NCBI GenBank assembly: GCA_024644775.1
Contig: JAHEHB010000227.1
Coordinates: 1 to 8,556 of the forward strand
Direction of reading: 5' to 3'
DNA from: Deltaproteobacteria bacterium
Lineage (GTDB): Bacteria; Desulfobacterota; Desulfobacteria; Desulfobacterales; SURF-15
DNA: 8,556 nt
Below the pieces are notes generated by a model. That model was not told where the DNA came from, made no database searches, and saw nothing but the letters and a program-made list of their open reading frames with translations. A program made the position numbers and the translations under genes. Position 1 is the first letter of the stretch, and the number at the start of each line of letters is the position of its first letter. This document shows, in pieces, positions 6,572 through 8,556 of this stretch.

Positions 6572-6578
6572 GAATTAA
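6562..6578. repeat. Short inverted repeat at the permease/ATPase junction
   Basis: TTAATTC (6562-6568) and GAATTAA (6572-6578) are a perfect 7-bp inverted repeat separated by GGA. It lies exactly where homology changes from permease to ATPase. It may mark the deletion endpoint, or be coincidence in an AT-rich stretch. Confidence 0.5.
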
Positions 6579-6878
6579 TCCACTATCGATGCTACTAAGA
6601 ACAAGCATTCCTCCTATTGTCCCAAGGATTGAACCCCGTCCCCCCCGAAGACTTATCCCACCAATTACTGCCGCTGCAATTACTTCTAGTTCTAAACCTT
6701 CCGCTGCCCGACTCGTCGCAGCATTGAGACGACCGGAAATGAGTATTCCCCCCACCGCTGCAAGTAAACCGCTGAGTGTATAGGCAACGATGATCACTTT
6801 TTCGGCGTTGATTCCACATTCCCGGGCAGCAAGTGGGTTACCCCCGACAGAATAAACATGTCGACCAAATTTTTGTTT
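6567..6878 (-). pseudogene. Internal fragment of an RbsC/FrcC-type sugar ABC permease
   Basis: About 104 codons of the inner-membrane permease of a monosaccharide ABC transporter remain. Diagnostic parts are KFGRHVYSVGGNPLAARECG at the left and LEVIAAAVIGGISLRGGRGS followed by ILGTIGG, the conserved cytoplasmic loop that docks on the ATPase. A full protein has about 320-340 residues; the N-terminal two thirds and the C-terminus are missing. At the 5' side the frame meets a TGA at 6879-6881; a one-base A excess in the A-run there would explain it, since MKTK followed by FGRH reads smoothly if one base is removed. At the 3' side it runs into the ATPase remnant out of frame. The frame from 6797 onward could be mistaken for a 93-aa gene. 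Confidence 0.85.
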
Positions 6879-7133
6879 TCATGATCATAGGTTTTTTGTC
6901 AAGAAATATTTCTATTTTAACGCGTGCAATTGAAAAAATGGCCGGTTCTCATCTTAATCAAAAAACTTCTGGTCATGTTATCATCAAACCGATTTAAACG
7001 ATTTATCGGCTGTAAATTCCGGTACCGAAGGCGGCTTGACATCCATAAAAGAAACATTAATTTTAAGTTTATTTATCAATGGGTTCTGTAAATCTGGGAA
7101 GTCATTTTTCCTATATTCTTCTCGGAGGAATCA
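6879..7133. other. AT-rich gap without recognisable gene
   Basis: No gene was recognised between the permease remnant and the small ORF at 7134. Visible items are a perfect 12-bp palindrome AGAAATATTTCT (6902-6913), a CCGAT/ATCGG hairpin-like pair (6989-6993 with 7005-7009), and a TTGACA at 7036-7041 with a weak -10 (TAATTT, 7058-7063) pointing right. The left part may contain further eroded permease sequence, but no family motif is readable. Confidence 0.5.
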
Positions 7134-7328
7134 ATGAAATTTAGCTATAGAAAAAATGACATGTTATCCGTGCGAAACGATCATTCAAACACACTGCCGC
7201 TGCTTATCGAAAACCTAAAGTCTAACCCAATCCACGGCCGGCCGTTTACCGGGAATATTGCAACCCACTGCTCACCTTTCACCCCATTGGCCGTTTACCT
7301 AAATGCTAAGCGCCCACCGCCGATTTGA
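7134..7328 (+). CDS. Hypothetical 64-aa ORF, unknown
   Basis: The ORF has a well-placed ribosome site (GGAGG 7124-7128, five bases before the ATG), which is its best support. The product starts MKFSYRKNDMLSVRNDHSN and ends in a proline-rich tail, with no signal peptide, membrane segment or known motif. It contains an 11-bp direct repeat, GGCCGTTTACC, at 7240-7250 and 7289-7299; the copies are 49 bases apart and thus in different frames, which argues against a selected protein repeat. It lies 75 bases before moxR on the same strand. It could be a small real gene, or the start of a decayed one. Confidence 0.25.
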   Translation: MKFSYRKNDMLSVRNDHSNTLPLLIENLKSNPIHGRPFTGNIATHCSPFTPLAVYLNAKRPPPI

Positions 7329-7354
7329 TTCATCCCTGTTTTACAGTGAGTGTA

Positions 7355-7360
7355 TATAAT
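7355..7360 (+). promoter_or_regulatory. Possible -10 element of the moxR operon
   Basis: A perfect TATAAT stands 43 bases before the moxR start, in the gap after the small ORF. No good -35 lies at the expected distance (TTGATT at 7325-7330 is 24 bases away). A small palindrome CTGTTTTACAG (7336-7346) occupies the -35 area and could be a protein site. Confidence 0.35.
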
Positions 7361-7403
7361 GATATTGAAAATCTCGCTTTTTAACTTTGGAGGTCTAAAT
7401 TAA

Positions 7404-8384
7404 ATGGATATACAGAAAATCACCCAGCAGGTGGAGAAAGAAAGTGTGGTTTTGCGTCAGATCATAGCCGAAATCGAAAAAGTTATTGTCGGGCAAAAAA
7501 ATCTGCTCAATCGATTACTCGTTGGTCTGCTTTGCGACGGTCATCTGCTTTTGGAGGGGCTTCCCGGACTGGCCAAAACAACAGCGGTAAAAACACTGGC
7601 CGCAACCATTCGAACCGCCTTCCAACGGATCCAGTTTACACCCGACTTGTTACCGGCCGATATCCTCGGTACGCAAATTTATCGACCGGATCAGGCTACT
7701 TTTGAAATCAAGAAAGGACCGATATTTCACAATATCATACTGGCGGACGAAATCAATCGGGCACCCGCAAAGGTTCAAAGTGCGTTGCTTGAGGCGATGC
7801 AGGAGCGGCAGGTAACCATTGGCGGTCAGACATTTACGCTTGAAAAACCCTTTCTTGTGCTCGCCACTCAGAATCCCATCGAACAGGAAGGAACTTATCC
7901 GCTTCCGGAAGCCCAAATCGATCGGTTTATGTTGAAAATAAAAATCGATTACCCGACGGCTGAGGAAGAAAAAGAGATCATGAGCCGAAATTATCAGGGA
8001 GTTTTTGAGAGTGTCGGCGGTGTGGTGGATGTATCGGCTATTGAATCGGCACGGCAGATCATGCAATCTATCCACATGGAAGAAAAAATCGTCGATTACA
8101 TTATCCGGCTCACACGGGCCACACGCACACCGGCTGAATATGGATTGGATTTGAATCCGATGATCAGCTATGGCGCCTCACCACGGGCTTCCATATGGCT
8201 TGGTATGGCGTCACGGGCCCAAGCGTTCCTCAACGGAAGGGGTTACGTGACCCCTCAGGATGTCAAATCCATGGCGCCGGATGTTCTACGACATCGAATC
8301 ATAATAAGTTATGAGGCGGAGGCGGATGGTAAGAGTACCGATGATATCATCAACGCCCTATTGGAACGAATCGAGGTCCCCTAA
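7404..8384 (+). CDS. MoxR-family AAA+ ATPase
   Basis: This 326-aa cytoplasmic AAA+ ATPase is a complete MoxR-type protein, thought to act as a chaperone in assembly or activation of partner complexes. Visible motifs: Walker A GLPGLAKT at 52-59, Walker B IILADE at 111-116 followed by INRAP, sensor 1 LATQNP at 153-158 with Asn157, the EAQIDRF segment with Arg174, and a C-terminal lid with GASPRAS and later YVTPQDVKSMAPDVLRHRI. Length is normal. The start has TTGGAGG (7387-7393 region) upstream. The DUF58 gene begins one base after its stop, the usual MoxR-DUF58 operon order, normally followed by VWA-domain genes. No relation to the transport genes on the left is apparent. Confidence 0.96.
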   Translation: MDIQKITQQVEKESVVLRQIIAEIEKVIVGQKNLLNRLLVGLLCDGHLLLEGLPGLAKTTAVKTLAATIRTAFQRIQFTPDLLPADILGTQIYRPDQATFEIKKGPIFHNIILADEINRAPAKVQSALLEAMQERQVTIGGQTFTLEKPFLVLATQNPIEQEGTYPLPEAQIDRFMLKIKIDYPTAEEEKEIMSRNYQGVFESVGGVVDVSAIESARQIMQSIHMEEKIVDYIIRLTRATRTPAEYGLDLNPMISYGASPRASIWLGMASRAQAFLNGRGYVTPQDVKSMAPDVLRHRIIISYEAEADGKSTDDIINALLERIEVP

Positions 8385-8385
8385 G

Positions 8386-8556
8386 ATGCTGCCGGAGGAG
8401 CTGTTCAAGAAAATACAGGGATTTCATTTTAGAACCCGACGTCTGGCCAGTGATCTGTTTGCCGGCCAGTATGAAAGCGCTTTTAAGGGCCGGGGAATGG
8501 AGTTTGCCGAGGTACGGGAATATCAGTCGGGAGATGATATCCGAACCATCGACTGG
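8386..8556 (+). CDS. DUF58 domain protein, N-terminal part (cut by window edge)
   Basis: The first 57 codons of a DUF58 protein are present; the frame is still open at the window end. The family's N-terminal signature is clear: FAGQYESAFKGRGMEF, then VREYQSGDDIRTIDW, matching the G.G.EF..xR.Y..GDD.R.IDW pattern. ATG 8386 follows the moxR stop by one base and has GAGG (8373-8376) at normal distance inside the end of moxR, so the two are translationally linked. Full members have about 290-440 residues and work with MoxR ATPases and VWA proteins in Bat-like operons. Confidence 0.93.
   Translation, partial: MLPEELFKKIQGFHFRTRRLASDLFAGQYESAFKGRGMEFAEVREYQSGDDIRTIDW

Noticed and set aside
6516..6797. 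Minus-strand 93-aa frame read as one small membrane protein
   Set aside because: The first 75 or so residues are a permease fragment, and the last 15 come from reading ATPase remnant sequence in the wrong frame.
6902..6913. Perfect 12-bp palindrome AGAAATATTTCT as an operator
   Set aside because: AT-rich, single copy, and not placed near a supported start; chance is a sufficient explanation.
7650..8075. 141-aa antisense ORF within moxR
   Set aside because: Shadow of the conserved MoxR frame.
1..8556. CRISPR array, tRNA, rRNA, insertion sequence or phage genes
   Set aside because: No regularly spaced repeats, no cloverleaf or rRNA-like stretch, and no readable transposase or integrase were found on either strand.

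Overview
The window looks like chromosomal DNA of a Gram-negative bacterium of moderate GC content. It has a TRAP transporter with an exported substrate-binding protein, Sec signal peptides, clear Shine-Dalgarno sites and a MoxR-DUF58 pair. The mix of an exported DJ-1/PfpI protein, a TRAP transporter, a cysteine-rich flavoprotein and sugar-ABC remnants would suit a sulfate-reducing Thermodesulfobacteriota (former Deltaproteobacteria). That placement is inference from general gene style; no marker gene is present.

Left part (1-5000): a long leader of about 560 bases with at most very small ORFs precedes a secreted protein made of two DJ-1/PfpI domains, the first without the nucleophile and the second with an intact Glu/Cys/His set. 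Directly downstream on the same strand is a TRAP substrate-binding protein (DctP), closed by a perfect 14-bp hairpin terminator. The membrane subunits DctM and DctQ lie tail-to-tail with dctP on the opposite strand, so one apparent TRAP transporter is split into two converging units. The working model is that the DJ-1 protein and DctP meet the same substrate in the periplasm and DctQM carries it across the inner membrane with a cation gradient. The substrate cannot be read from the sequence.

Middle part (5000-7130): divergent from dctQ is a flavodoxin-fold oxidoreductase with four clustered cysteines and a possible hairpin-plus-U-tract in its leader. Converging on it from the right is the fossil of a sugar ABC transporter and catabolic operon on the minus strand: a piece of an RbsC/FrcC-type permease fused by deletion to the last 57 codons of its ATPase, then an apparently intact small cupin, then only the C-terminal tail of a short-chain dehydrogenase. 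About 255 bases without a recognisable gene follow.

Right part (7134-8556): a doubtful 64-codon ORF with a good ribosome binding site, then a complete MoxR-type AAA+ ATPase and the start of a DUF58 protein cut off by the window edge. This pair is the usual head of a MoxR/DUF58/VWA (Bat-like) operon and has no evident link to the transport genes.
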